The notes under the pieces: model-generated
Database searches by the model: none
The model's input: the letters and a program-made list of their open reading frames with translations, nothing else
What the model was told of the DNA's origin: nothing
Part shown: positions 53,126 through 61,085 of the stretch, piece by piece
How positions within the stretch are numbered: position 1 is the first letter of the stretch
Layout: each line of letters opens with the position of its first letter
Origin: a bacterium
GTDB taxonomy: Bacteria > Vulcanimicrobiota > Xenobia > Xenobiales > JADMJV01
DNA length: 64,000 bases
Direction of reading: 5' to 3'
Assembly (NCBI GenBank): GCA_018780265.1
Contig: JADMJV010000029.1
Span: forward strand, 62,001 to 126,000
Program-made: the position numbers and the translations under genes

Positions 53126-53571
53126 GGGTGGTCCAGCAGGCCTTCCTCAGCATCGTAGCGTGGATAGTTGGTGCTATCGGCGCTGAAGCCGGTGTAGGCG
53201 TTGCCGTGATTGTTCCCCACACAGGAGAAGCGGAAATGGGTTCGATGGTTAAAAGCGTGGTAGTCCGTGTACGACATGGACTGGGCGCCAGGACAGGTGG
53301 GTAGCGATTTGAGGTAGTTGCCGGGGATGAGACTTTCCAGCGAGGCAGGATACTGACCACGGTTGTCTGAGGCATACATTTCCAGCGCCGTGGCCAGATT
53401 TTTGCAATTGCTTTTGCAGGCGGTCAGGGGGCCGTGGCAGTGGGTGCGCATAGTGAACGCGGATATGAGCAACATGATGAAGGTACCGGTGCAATAGGCG
53501 ACGATGTATCTGGCATAGCGTTCTGGGAATGGAACATCATCCAGGCCCGGGTTTCCGACGGGTAAGTCCAC
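53122..53571 (-). CDS. Pilin-like protein with Cys pairs (paralogue B)
   Basis: 149 residues from a GTG. After a membrane helix (YIVAYCTGTFIMLLISAFTM) come CKSNCKNLATALEMYASDNR and SADSTNYPRYDAEEGLLDHP, nearly the same as paralogue A at 22994. CxxHG/CHCGGP and the Cys of GCVGNNH-type text are conserved in both. Paired Cys suggest disulfides or a metal site. It is followed by a small membrane protein. Confidence 0.65.
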   Translation of the reverse strand: MDLPVGNPGLDDVPFPERYARYIVAYCTGTFIMLLISAFTMRTHCHGPLTACKSNCKNLATALEMYASDNRGQYPASLESLIPGNYLKSLPTCPGAQSMSYTDYHAFNHRTHFRFSCVGNNHGNAYTGFSADSTNYPRYDAEEGLLDHP

Positions 53572-53851
53572 GGGAGATCTACGCCGGATGGCCTGGGCCG
53601 GTTTAAATTACGATAAAGTCGCCAAAGCACAATCACGTCTTGAGCGAGCCTGTCCATGACAGAATCTGTCGCAAAACTACGCCAAAGAACCGCCAACACA
53701 ACCTATCAGCGCTTGTGCCTCACGCGAGTATTTCCTCAATGGCCGTGGTGGTGGATCTGGCCTACCAAGCCCCTGCCGGAGGTGCCACTGCGCCAACTTC
53801 TCGACGGTCGACTCAAGTTAAAGGATGGCCCAAAACCAGGTTGACCCTTTT
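53572..53851. other. Intergenic with one doubtful short frame
   Basis: A plus-strand frame 53656-53844 (62 codons, rich in Trp and Arg) has an ATG but no ribosome-binding site and no recognised pattern. I cannot support it as a gene. Confidence 0.3.
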
Positions 53852-54307
53852 CTAAAGAGAGCCGGTCAGTTTACCCATGGGCTTGCCAGTGGCGGTCTCA
53901 AAGTAAAGTCCGAGCCCGCTGTCAGAGAGTGTCACCTGGGTATAGCCCGGTTGGGGCAGGCCGTCATTGAGGAAGGCCAGGTCTCGCTTGCCACCCTTGG
54001 CGCCGTAGTGACCAGTCAGGGCATTGACCATGGTTTTGAGGGCCTGGTTGTTCATCGGCAGAGGGTCGTTGGGACACCTGGGTTTGCGGGCGTCGTCAGT
54101 GACCAGGATAAAGCCGGCGTATTCTTTATTTTGGCCAAAGCCGCGATACTCCACGACCGAGGTCGCCTGCAGCTCTGTCTCGGAGAGTCCGCGCAGTTGG
54201 TCTTTCAATTCGTTCAGGCTGCAATGGGTGGACATCTCAGGTCCCGAGCGGCTCGAAGGCTTACTGGCTCGGGCGGCCTTGCTGGCCTGGTTGCTCTGGA
54301 TGTGCAT
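53852..54307 (-). CDS. Hypothetical soluble protein
   Basis: 151 residues from the ATG at 54307, with an AGGAG site 8 nt upstream. The N-terminus is rich in Ser, Lys and Arg. A helical segment (SLNELKDQLRGLSETELQAT) is followed by a beta-rich domain (TLSDSGLGLYFETATGKPMG). No family recognised. Confidence 0.6.
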   Translation of the reverse strand: MHIQSNQASKAARASKPSSRSGPEMSTHCSLNELKDQLRGLSETELQATSVVEYRGFGQNKEYAGFILVTDDARKPRCPNDPLPMNNQALKTMVNALTGHYGAKGGKRDLAFLNDGLPQPGYTQVTLSDSGLGLYFETATGKPMGKLTGSL

Positions 54308-54474
54308 GAATGTTACTCCTGTAAATAGTCTGTTCTTCAACCGTAGGGGGTCAGCCTGAAAATTCTCTGATGCCGGGGAAAATACGGGTGCCACGCTCCA
54401 CCGTGTATCGCGGTCAGGGCGGTGCCAACTGGCTCTATCGTTGAACGGTTGTGAACGGTTACGAGCCCGGTCTT

Positions 54475-54513
54475 AGTGTCCCCCGACGCAAGAGACTTAC
54501 GTCGGGGGACACT
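54475..54513 (-). terminator. Perfect 14-bp hairpin downstream of the PilZ gene
   Basis: Arms 54475-54488 and 54500-54513 pair perfectly around an 11-nt loop. It lies between the PilZ stop and the next minus-strand gene. No T-run follows, so it may be a processing or attenuation hairpin rather than a simple terminator. Confidence 0.6.
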
Positions 54514-55268
54514 TAGCTTGGTTCGACAACGTCCGGCGGGTCGGCCTTTTGGGCGACATAGGGAGTTGGCTCTTCGGCTTTGCGGGCCAACTCGCTTTTC
54601 TTGACGAGCGGGTCGTTCTTTTTGGCGGCCTGGGTGAGAATGTGGTGAAGAATCTGCCGTTCGCGGGCCTTTTCGCTGAGGGAAAACTGAGAGCTCAGAA
54701 CCCAGTTGGGGCCGCTCTTTTGGCGGTGGACAACCTGACAGGCGAGTTGCAAAACCTTCTCGCCCTCTTCGTAGGGTAGGAAGAGGGTAAATTTTGCGTC
54801 CATGTGCAGGTGCCTGACGCACTCCAGGGTGGCCCCATCGGGTTCGAGCAAACGTAGTCGGGCGGGTTCGGGCCCGGTCCAGCCAGGGGCACGCACGGTA
54901 ACCTCGATGTCGCATTCAACGGGGGCGGCGTTGGTTCGGGCGCCCATATGACTCGAGGCCCAGGAAGACTGAAGACGCGAGGGTTTTTCCAGGAAGCGCA
55001 CGCCGGCTAAAACCATGCCATCTGCCTGGGGCCGCACCCACACGATCTGGGCCCGAATAGAATTGGTCGTGCGCAGGATTTCGCCCGATAGAACGATCTC
55101 TTTGGCTTTCGAGAATTGCGCGGGCATGACAATACGGGCACCGGTAGACGAGATATCGGAGGCGGTTACACTGGCTCGCTCTACTCCGATGCGGCTCGTA
55201 AGCGTAATCTCGCAATTGCGACGTGCATGATTTCTGCGGTCCAAGTTATTGCGAGCATCCCGATCCAT
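54513..55268 (-). CDS. PilZ-domain protein (two-domain)
   Basis: 251 residues from the ATG at 55268. The first PilZ domain has RRNHARRNCEITL and DISSTGARIVM with the full RxxxR and DxSxxG signature. A second, weaker PilZ-like domain follows (about 110-200) and a Lys/Glu-rich tail. Probably a c-di-GMP receptor. The TATAAT box ends 7 nt before the ATG and no ribosome-binding site is seen, so the mRNA may be leaderless. Confidence 0.85.
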   Translation of the reverse strand: MDRDARNNLDRRNHARRNCEITLTSRIGVERASVTASDISSTGARIVMPAQFSKAKEIVLSGEILRTTNSIRAQIVWVRPQADGMVLAGVRFLEKPSRLQSSWASSHMGARTNAAPVECDIEVTVRAPGWTGPEPARLRLLEPDGATLECVRHLHMDAKFTLFLPYEEGEKVLQLACQVVHRQKSGPNWVLSSQFSLSEKARERQILHHILTQAAKKNDPLVKKSELARKAEEPTPYVAQKADPPDVVEPS

Positions 55269-55274
55269 AAGCTT

Positions 55275-55280
55275 TATTAT
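55275..55280 (-). promoter_or_regulatory. -10 box of the PilZ gene (leaderless type)
   Basis: TATAAT, perfect consensus, ends 7 nt before the ATG at 55268. No good -35 box is found upstream. Confidence 0.6.
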
Positions 55281-55436
55281 ACCACGTTTTGAGGCTCCCG
55301 GACCGCGGGCTCGGCAGAGTAGAGGGCGCATAAACCAGAGGAAAACTTGTTGCCAAAACGCGACCAGACTCTGTCAAGATTTCATATCCTGTTCACTTCC
55401 ACGCCGGCTGTTTTAGGATCGCTTTGGAGAGCCACG

Positions 55437-55543
55437 CTATTATAGACCTATCGGCGCGCAACCCGCGCCGGTATCAATTAAACGTTGAAGGTCGCTCCCT
55501 CTGAAACTTGTGTGCTCCGCGGTTCGCCGCGGGGCATTTTTTT
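55437..55543 (+). ncRNA. Candidate small RNA with UUCG terminator
   Basis: A TATTAT box at 55438-55443 could start a transcript near 55450. The RNA would open with a 7-bp hairpin (CGGCGCG - CAACC - CGCGCCG, 55452-55470), continue with about 43 unpaired bases and end in a strong terminator at 55514-55543. No plus-strand gene lies upstream that would need this terminator, so an unannotated RNA is the best explanation. Confidence 0.5.
55514..55543 (+). terminator. Intrinsic terminator, UUCG tetraloop
   Basis: A 9-bp G+C-rich stem around TTCG followed by seven T. One of the strongest terminators in the window. It lies 38 bp upstream of the VapBC promoter. Confidence 0.88.
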
Positions 55544-55580
55544 ATGACATCGACCAGGTGCCCCCTGCTTCCAAGGGCTG

Positions 55581-55618
55581 TTGACATCAAAACATCTTCT
55601 CATTATGCTTTGAAGATG
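55581..55618 (+). promoter_or_regulatory. VapBC promoter and operator
   Basis: TTGACA (55581-55586), 17-bp spacer, TATGCT (55604-55609), then 6 nt to the ATG at 55616. An inverted repeat CATCTTC-12-GAAGATG (55593-55618) covers the -10 box and the start codon; the antitoxin probably binds there. Confidence 0.78.
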
Positions 55619-55864
55619 AGAACGACTCTGACGCTGGATGACGACGTGGCCCGGCAAATTGAAGATCTGCGTCAAAAGCGCGGAGCAAAGTGGAAAACGT
55701 TGATCAACGAAGCCCTGCGCCTGGGCCTGGTCCAGATGCAAAAGAAAGTTGAGGCCCCTCAGGCCCCACCCACTCAACCCAAATCCCTAGGGCGTTGCCT
55801 GGTGGGTGACGTCGTCAGCATTTCGGAGGCCCTGGCCCTGGGCGAAGGGGATGCCTTTCATTGA
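55616..55864 (+). CDS. Antitoxin of a VapBC pair
   Basis: 82 residues starting MRTTLTLDDDVARQIEDLRQ, a ribbon-helix-helix antitoxin, with a C-terminal toxin-binding tail (LVGDVVSISEALALGEGDAF). No ribosome-binding site; leaderless type. The VapC gene begins inside its stop codon. Confidence 0.85.
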   Translation: MRTTLTLDDDVARQIEDLRQKRGAKWKTLINEALRLGLVQMQKKVEAPQAPPTQPKSLGRCLVGDVVSISEALALGEGDAFH

Positions 55865-56286
55865 TTTTGGTAGACGCGAATTTGCTGATTTACGCCTACA
55901 ATTCGGACAGCCCACATCATCAAAAAGCTCACCGATGGTTAAATCATGCGCTCCTTACCGAGCCGCGAGTGGCCTTACCGTGGCCGAGTTTGCTGGCCTA
56001 CTTGCGCATCATCGTCAATCCCAGACTCTTTGCGACCCCAGCCACGCTGGCCGAAGGTTGGAGTCAGATTGAGTTGTGGCTGGCCAGTCCGGCGGCCTGG
56101 ATACCTCAAGCGACGGAGCGACATCCTCAGATTCTAAAGGCATGTTTGGCCCACATCTCGGGGCCCAATGGGGTGCCGGACGCCCACCTGGCAGCTTTGG
56201 CCCTGGAACATGGGTTAGTATTGCACAGCGCCGACAGCGGATTTGCACGTTTTCCGGGCTTGAAGTGGGAAAACCCACTGGCCTAA
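55861..56286 (+). CDS. VapC-type PIN-domain toxin
   Basis: 141 residues from a TTG overlapping the antitoxin stop. Acidic residues in ILVDANLLIYAYN, VPDAHLAAL and HSADSGFARF fit the PIN active site. The second acidic site (usually Glu) is not obvious in SLLAYLR. Its end overlaps the thioesterase gene by 4 bp. Confidence 0.85.
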   Translation: MILVDANLLIYAYNSDSPHHQKAHRWLNHALLTEPRVALPWPSLLAYLRIIVNPRLFATPATLAEGWSQIELWLASPAAWIPQATERHPQILKACLAHISGPNGVPDAHLAALALEHGLVLHSADSGFARFPGLKWENPLA

Positions 56287-56711
56287 GCCTCTTCCAGAGC
56301 CAGAATGGCCGCGCGTAGTTCGGCCGGCAGTGGCGTGCTTTTTTGGCTGGCGTAGTCGAAGTAGACGTTGACCGACTGCCCTCTGGCTACATAGGCTTGC
56401 TGTTGCTGGCTGTAGATGCGATAGCTGTGCACAAAGCTGCTATTGCCCAGCCTGGAGACACCGGCTTCGATGCGAATGCGGTCGGGAAAGACCAGCGGCT
56501 TGAGGTAGTCGCAAGAAGTGCTGGCTAAAATGGGCCCGAGGCCAGGTTGGTTGGGCTCGGGCATAGACATTTGAACGGCCCGAAAGTGGGCGATGCGGGC
56601 GTTTTCAAAATATCGGAAATAGTTGATATTGTTGACGTGTCCCAGTTTGTCTTGCTCCCCCCAGGCCACCTCTTGTTCGACCACGGTGGGGTAGCGGGTT
56701 TCAATCTCCAC
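56283..56711 (-). CDS. 4-hydroxybenzoyl-CoA thioesterase-family (hotdog) acyl-CoA thioesterase
   Basis: 142 residues from a GTG. WGEQDKLGHVNNINYFRYFE is the family motif with the catalytic Asp, and a hotdog beta pattern follows (VNVYFDYASQKSTPL). It overlaps the Hsp90-like gene and is the last gene of the minus-strand operon. It releases acyl groups from CoA. Confidence 0.85.
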   Translation of the reverse strand: MEIETRYPTVVEQEVAWGEQDKLGHVNNINYFRYFENARIAHFRAVQMSMPEPNQPGLGPILASTSCDYLKPLVFPDRIRIEAGVSRLGNSSFVHSYRIYSQQQQAYVARGQSVNVYFDYASQKSTPLPAELRAAILALEEA

Positions 56712-58308
56712 TGTCTTCCTCTTCCAGATAGGCCTCGAGCAACTTGGTCGACTGCTCGGGCGAGATGCCGTCGTCGCTCACGATAGCGCTGGCCAGCAGG
56801 TAGGGGCCTTCGATACGAAATTCCGGCTTGAGTCGAAAATGCGGTTCGATCAGGGGGTGGCCCACGTTCAAAAGGACGGTGGTGTCCTTATTCCACAGAC
56901 TGAACAAACGGGAGAAGATTCCGAACTTATTGGTTTTCTTGTCGTGGCGGATCAGGTCGGTGGCCTTGTCGCAAGGCAGGTAGATCTTCTCGCTCACCGA
57001 GGAGTTGGCGTACATGAAGTTGGCCGGCACCACTTTGCGATAGGCGCTGCCGGCTCGATGTAAGATGCGCATGGCGGCCTGAATCATCTTCTCGTGAATG
57101 TCGGGCAGCTCTTTCAATAACACCGGACTGGCGTAGACGCTGTTGGCCGGAATGACCGGCACCTTGTCGGCCAGGATGCGCAGCATGGCGCCCAGTCCTC
57201 GCTCGGATTCGCCCTTCCAGCGAATCACCAGGCGTCCGTCCTCGATGAGGTGTTGCACCACTGGATTGGTCTCTTCTTCGTAGAGCACTTCCTTGAACTG
57301 CTTGATTTCGCGACGCAATTCGCGAATGCTGGCCTTGCGTTGACCCAAGGTGGGAATGATGGGCTCTTGCTCCAGTTCGGGCGGAACCTTGCCCAAATGA
57401 TAAGCCAGGTAGCCCAGCACGTCGTCGTTGGTCTGGGCCTGGGCGGCCGCAAATAGAGCCGGGCGCAGCTTCTTGTCGACCGCTTCGCGCAAGATGACCA
57501 TGGCCTTGTCGTAGTTTTTGTCTTTGATTACATTGTCACGGGTCAGCGTGTGCTCCAGATAGCGCGAGCGAATCTTGAACTCGACACCGGGCACGATCGA
57601 TTCGTGACCCTCAGCCAGCGTCAAACCGCGATTATAGAATCCGAAAAAGGGCCTCTCATCGTGGGTTGGCGCGGCCGACACGTAGGTCCCCTGAACTTCG
57701 TGCGTCACCGCCAGGGGATGGTTGAGGTCAAAAGGCTGATTGAGCAACTCCCCGTCAACATACACTTCCGACTCGGCGTGTTTACACCACAGCATCAGGG
57801 TGCGCCGCGACTCGGCCCGATAGTCCAGATTCTCCTTGGGGGTCAGCTCCTTGATCCACTTAATCTGGGTGCCCTCCACAGGACGTGGCAGCACCAGGCG
57901 GTCGAAAGTGCGATCTTCTTTGAAATAGATGCGCCAGTATTCACCGTCTTTGCCGGTGTCCACAAAGACCGCCTTGGGTTTGAGAGCGAAAATCGACACA
58001 AAGCCGATGCCGAACTTGCCGATTTTGGTGAAGTCGTCCTCTTTGGACGACGAGAAGAGGCGGGTGAGTTTGGTGTCGATCACCTCGCGGGTCATGCCCT
58101 CGCCGGTATCGTTGATGTGCAACACAAAGACGCCTTTGTCGTTGTCTTTGTTGGGCGTGTACTCAAAATCGATATCCACCCGGCCCGAGCCAGCGTCAAT
58201 GCTGTTTTGCACCAACTCGCGCAAGAAGGCGAACTGGTCGGAGAACTGTTGGACCAGATTGTCGAGGGTATCTCCGGCTTCGATGGCAATATTCGGATCG
58301 CTGGCCAT
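56701..58308 (-). CDS. Hsp90/HtpG-like GHKL ATPase
   Basis: 535 residues. Bergerat-fold motifs: FLRELVQNSIDAGSG (Asn and Asp), NDTGEGMTREVID and GKFGIGFVSIFALK. A middle domain follows. It is shorter than HtpG (about 620) and lacks an obvious Hsp90 C-terminal dimerization domain. It starts 1 bp after the AAA gene. Probably a chaperone-like or structural ATPase that works with the AAA protein. Confidence 0.85.
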   Translation of the reverse strand: MASDPNIAIEAGDTLDNLVQQFSDQFAFLRELVQNSIDAGSGRVDIDFEYTPNKDNDKGVFVLHINDTGEGMTREVIDTKLTRLFSSSKEDDFTKIGKFGIGFVSIFALKPKAVFVDTGKDGEYWRIYFKEDRTFDRLVLPRPVEGTQIKWIKELTPKENLDYRAESRRTLMLWCKHAESEVYVDGELLNQPFDLNHPLAVTHEVQGTYVSAAPTHDERPFFGFYNRGLTLAEGHESIVPGVEFKIRSRYLEHTLTRDNVIKDKNYDKAMVILREAVDKKLRPALFAAAQAQTNDDVLGYLAYHLGKVPPELEQEPIIPTLGQRKASIRELRREIKQFKEVLYEEETNPVVQHLIEDGRLVIRWKGESERGLGAMLRILADKVPVIPANSVYASPVLLKELPDIHEKMIQAAMRILHRAGSAYRKVVPANFMYANSSVSEKIYLPCDKATDLIRHDKKTNKFGIFSRLFSLWNKDTTVLLNVGHPLIEPHFRLKPEFRIEGPYLLASAIVSDDGISPEQSTKLLEAYLEEEDSGD

Positions 58309-58309
58309 A

Positions 58310-59986
58310 TCAGTTCTTCTCCCCTAGCGTTTGTAAGGCCGCCTTTTGGGCGGACAGATTGAGCACGATCTCTTTGACCCGGCTCTGGAACTGTTCCGTT
58401 TGATTCTGTTCTTCGGCGGCCAGTTCAAATTCGCTGAAACGCTTCATCATGGCGGCGATCATCTCGAAAGACATGGGCTGGGCCAGTTCGCGCAGAATGC
58501 GCTGACGTTCGGCAAAGCCTACCGAGTAATATTCGGCCGGGGGCTCTACGTCTTGAATCTTGGTCAGGATGTTTTGGCAAATGGCTTCCACATTGCGTCC
58601 CGAGAATTCGTAATCGATGCAAAGTTGCCCCACTTTGAGCCATTCCTCGTCGGTCAGGTGAATCATGTCGATGAATTCTTTGAGCTTCTTGTCGCGCATC
58701 AATTCCACAAAGTCCTCGGCATTGGCCGGACCCTTGATCTTGTGAGGGTCCTGCGAAATGCGGCTGAGGGTGGCTTCATCCATATTCATGTAGTTGGCGT
58801 CGCACATCAAGAACCACTTGCCACTCTTGGGAATCAGCGTGCCGTCAAAGATGCCAAAGCTGGCCCCCAAAATATTGGACTCCTCCGAGCGCATGCCTGG
58901 ATCGCTGCGGGCCGCGAAGGCGGTGTCGATATCGGGCCAGTAGACCCCCACCACCCCGTTGAAGCCGTGAACCTGTTCTTTGAAGATCTTGATCAACTGG
59001 GTAGCGCTGGCGTTTTGAAAGGAGGAGGCCCAGTCGGTGCGGCGGATCACCAGAAAGCGGGCGTTGACACCCCGCTCCTTACAATACTTGAGGAAGTAGT
59101 TGCCGATAGCGTGGGCGGTGATGGTTTTTCCACATCCCGGCGACCCCTGAGCAAAGAGCACCGGATTGAGCTTCTTGGGGTTGCGGCCCACTTCAAAATC
59201 AAAGCCGGCCACGTCGCGAGCCAGACGAATGCCGGCCGCCAGATACTCGCGATTGCCCACCACATCTTCCGGCCAGACCGGCAAAAGCTCGGCCGGCTCT
59301 TCCTCGACGGCCGTGGTGGTGGGTTCGAGGCCCCGATATCCGCGTCCACAGACCTCTACAGGAATTTTTTCGATAGCCCGCCGATGACGCTCAAACTCCA
59401 CGTCTTCGATCAAAGAACGGAGAGCGTTGGCCAGCAACTGAAAGAAGGCCGAGGTGACCTCCAGCAACTGGTCCGGCGATACGATGCTACGAGCCGGGTC
59501 GGGGTGATGCTTGTGAAAATCTAGAAAAGCCCCTAACTCCTGCAGGCAGATCTGCATGAGAGTGTCGCCCTCATAGTCGCGGATCTGCTTGACCCACGGG
59601 GACTTCATGGATCCGCGCACTTCGACGACTTTGCCAAGATGACTCACACAGGCGGCCACACCGCCCTCGCTGGCGATGTAGGCCGCGTAGAGATTGCAAA
59701 AAGACCAGTCGATCGGGTCCAGATTGTTCTTAAAACCGAAACCGCTGCCATCGCGGTCGGCCGAGATACGGTGGGCCAGCGCCTTCTTGATCTCCAGGAT
59801 GAGCGCCCCAAAGCGCTCCATGATTTCGAGCAGATGGAGATGCTGATGGGTCAAACCGTAGGGTCCGGTCACCAAACTGGCCAATCGTTCCGGCACCATG
59901 CTGGTCTTCATCAGTGCGCGCACGATCGGATATTCTTGCTGAAGATCCTCTTCGGTAATGGTCAGTTGCTCGGCTTTGGCGCTCAA
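58310..59986 (-). CDS. AAA ATPase
   Basis: 558 residues from a TTG after GGGAGGA; an alternative ATG at 60070 would overlap the upstream gene by 65 bp. Walker A is GSPGCGKTITA (about 300), Walker B text VVGVYWPDIDTAF, sensor-like WFLMCDANYMNMDEATLSRI. The first 280 residues are helical and the end is a helical lid. It resembles general AAA remodelling ATPases; I do not recognise a named family. Confidence 0.8.
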   Translation of the reverse strand: MSAKAEQLTITEEDLQQEYPIVRALMKTSMVPERLASLVTGPYGLTHQHLHLLEIMERFGALILEIKKALAHRISADRDGSGFGFKNNLDPIDWSFCNLYAAYIASEGGVAACVSHLGKVVEVRGSMKSPWVKQIRDYEGDTLMQICLQELGAFLDFHKHHPDPARSIVSPDQLLEVTSAFFQLLANALRSLIEDVEFERHRRAIEKIPVEVCGRGYRGLEPTTTAVEEEPAELLPVWPEDVVGNREYLAAGIRLARDVAGFDFEVGRNPKKLNPVLFAQGSPGCGKTITAHAIGNYFLKYCKERGVNARFLVIRRTDWASSFQNASATQLIKIFKEQVHGFNGVVGVYWPDIDTAFAARSDPGMRSEESNILGASFGIFDGTLIPKSGKWFLMCDANYMNMDEATLSRISQDPHKIKGPANAEDFVELMRDKKLKEFIDMIHLTDEEWLKVGQLCIDYEFSGRNVEAICQNILTKIQDVEPPAEYYSVGFAERQRILRELAQPMSFEMIAAMMKRFSEFELAAEEQNQTEQFQSRVKEIVLNLSAQKAALQTLGEKN

Positions 59987-60005
59987 GAGTCCTCCCGGGA
60001 CTGGC

Positions 60006-61079
60006 TTACAGGGTGTAGACGATGCAGCGAGCGTTTCGCTCGGCGAGTAACTGCTTGAACGGTTCGGCAATTCCTCTGGTCACGCAAAACTTGCGCTCCT
60101 TGAAAACCCGATAGCCCAGGCGCTCGGCCTGCTGCAGGGCGAACTGACGGGCCTCGCCTTCGACGGTATTGCGGTAAAGTCGAGAGAAAGGGTCAGCCTG
60201 CAGGTCTTCCTTGGCACTGGAATTGATGACCACTCGCTCGAGTGGAAAGTTGAGAATAAAATTGCCGGGATTTTGCTCCAGGAGGGTGCGCACTTCGGCC
60301 GGCATGGTCTCGGCCTCTTTAAACCAGAGAGGACCCACCCTGCCGCGCACAACTTCCTCGACCTTGATGCTGGGCACCTCGGAGAGCAGGATAAAGGCGA
60401 ACTCGGCCTCATCGGAGTGATAGCGAGAAATCACGTTGCGAAAGCCCTCGGTGGCCTTCAAATCATCGCCCTGCATCTCGATCTGAACGCGATTCCAACG
60501 CGTATCCTGGTGCTGCAATGTGATGGTGTAGCGAGTAAACACACCCTCACCAGGGTCGTAGCGCTCGAAGATGGAGTAAAAGGAGGCGGTTTTGCTGGCC
60601 AACTCCACCCGCCGCAGCTTGAGTTCGTGACTGATGCGTTTGGGCAGGTCGCACTTGTTGACGTCGCGCAGGTACTGCAAGCGACGATGCAGCTTGAAGG
60701 AGGCCTCGTCGCTGCGCGCATTGACTTCGGCGGTATCGTTGCGAGAGAGAAAGCGCGGGGCCGCTTCCTTATCGGCCAGAACGCGCCCGATATCGGGCTC
60801 GGAGGGAAGTCCACAGCGAGGATTGATACGAATTTCGGGGTCGATACCCAGATTGCCGCTGGGGCTCATCAGTCGGTAAAGATTATCCAATCCGTTGGGA
60901 TTGGGATAAAACTGATTGAGCTTGCCCCCTTTGATCAGCTTGCGCAGAAAATCCAGAAAGACATCGGCGTCCCCATCGCGCAAGAGGATCTTGTACATGG
61001 TGGGGTCGATGCCCATGGTCTGAGCTTCGGGCCGGGCGTTGATGTCTCCGTATTCGGGTAGGGGAACGGACGAACTCAT
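60006..61079 (-). CDS. Unknown protein of the Hsp90/AAA operon
   Basis: 357 residues. Helical N-terminus (TMYKILLRDGDADVFLDFLR), a middle rich in charged residues, and a C-terminal domain ending AERNARCIVYTL. No family recognised. It sits between the coiled-coil gene (6 bp gap) and the AAA gene (19 bp gap), so it is likely a subunit of the same machine. Confidence 0.75.
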   Translation of the reverse strand: MSSSVPLPEYGDINARPEAQTMGIDPTMYKILLRDGDADVFLDFLRKLIKGGKLNQFYPNPNGLDNLYRLMSPSGNLGIDPEIRINPRCGLPSEPDIGRVLADKEAAPRFLSRNDTAEVNARSDEASFKLHRRLQYLRDVNKCDLPKRISHELKLRRVELASKTASFYSIFERYDPGEGVFTRYTITLQHQDTRWNRVQIEMQGDDLKATEGFRNVISRYHSDEAEFAFILLSEVPSIKVEEVVRGRVGPLWFKEAETMPAEVRTLLEQNPGNFILNFPLERVVINSSAKEDLQADPFSRLYRNTVEGEARQFALQQAERLGYRVFKERKFCVTRGIAEPFKQLLAERNARCIVYTL

Positions 61080-61085
61080 GGCAGA

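Noticed and set aside
53656..53844. Plus-strand frame of 62 codons
   Set aside because: No ribosome-binding site or -10 box close to the ATG and no known pattern.
54442..54460. Direct repeat TGAACGGTT twice
   Set aside because: Only two copies 1 bp apart, no link to a gene; not enough to call a repeat array.
57550..58362. Plus-strand frame of 270 codons opposite the Hsp90-like gene
   Set aside because: Shadow of a real gene with no conserved pattern.
58346..59524. Plus-strand frame of 392 codons opposite the AAA gene
   Set aside because: It is a shadow of the AAA gene; it has no motifs and no start signals.
60273..61061. Plus-strand frame of 262 codons
   Set aside because: Shadow of the 357-residue gene on the other strand.
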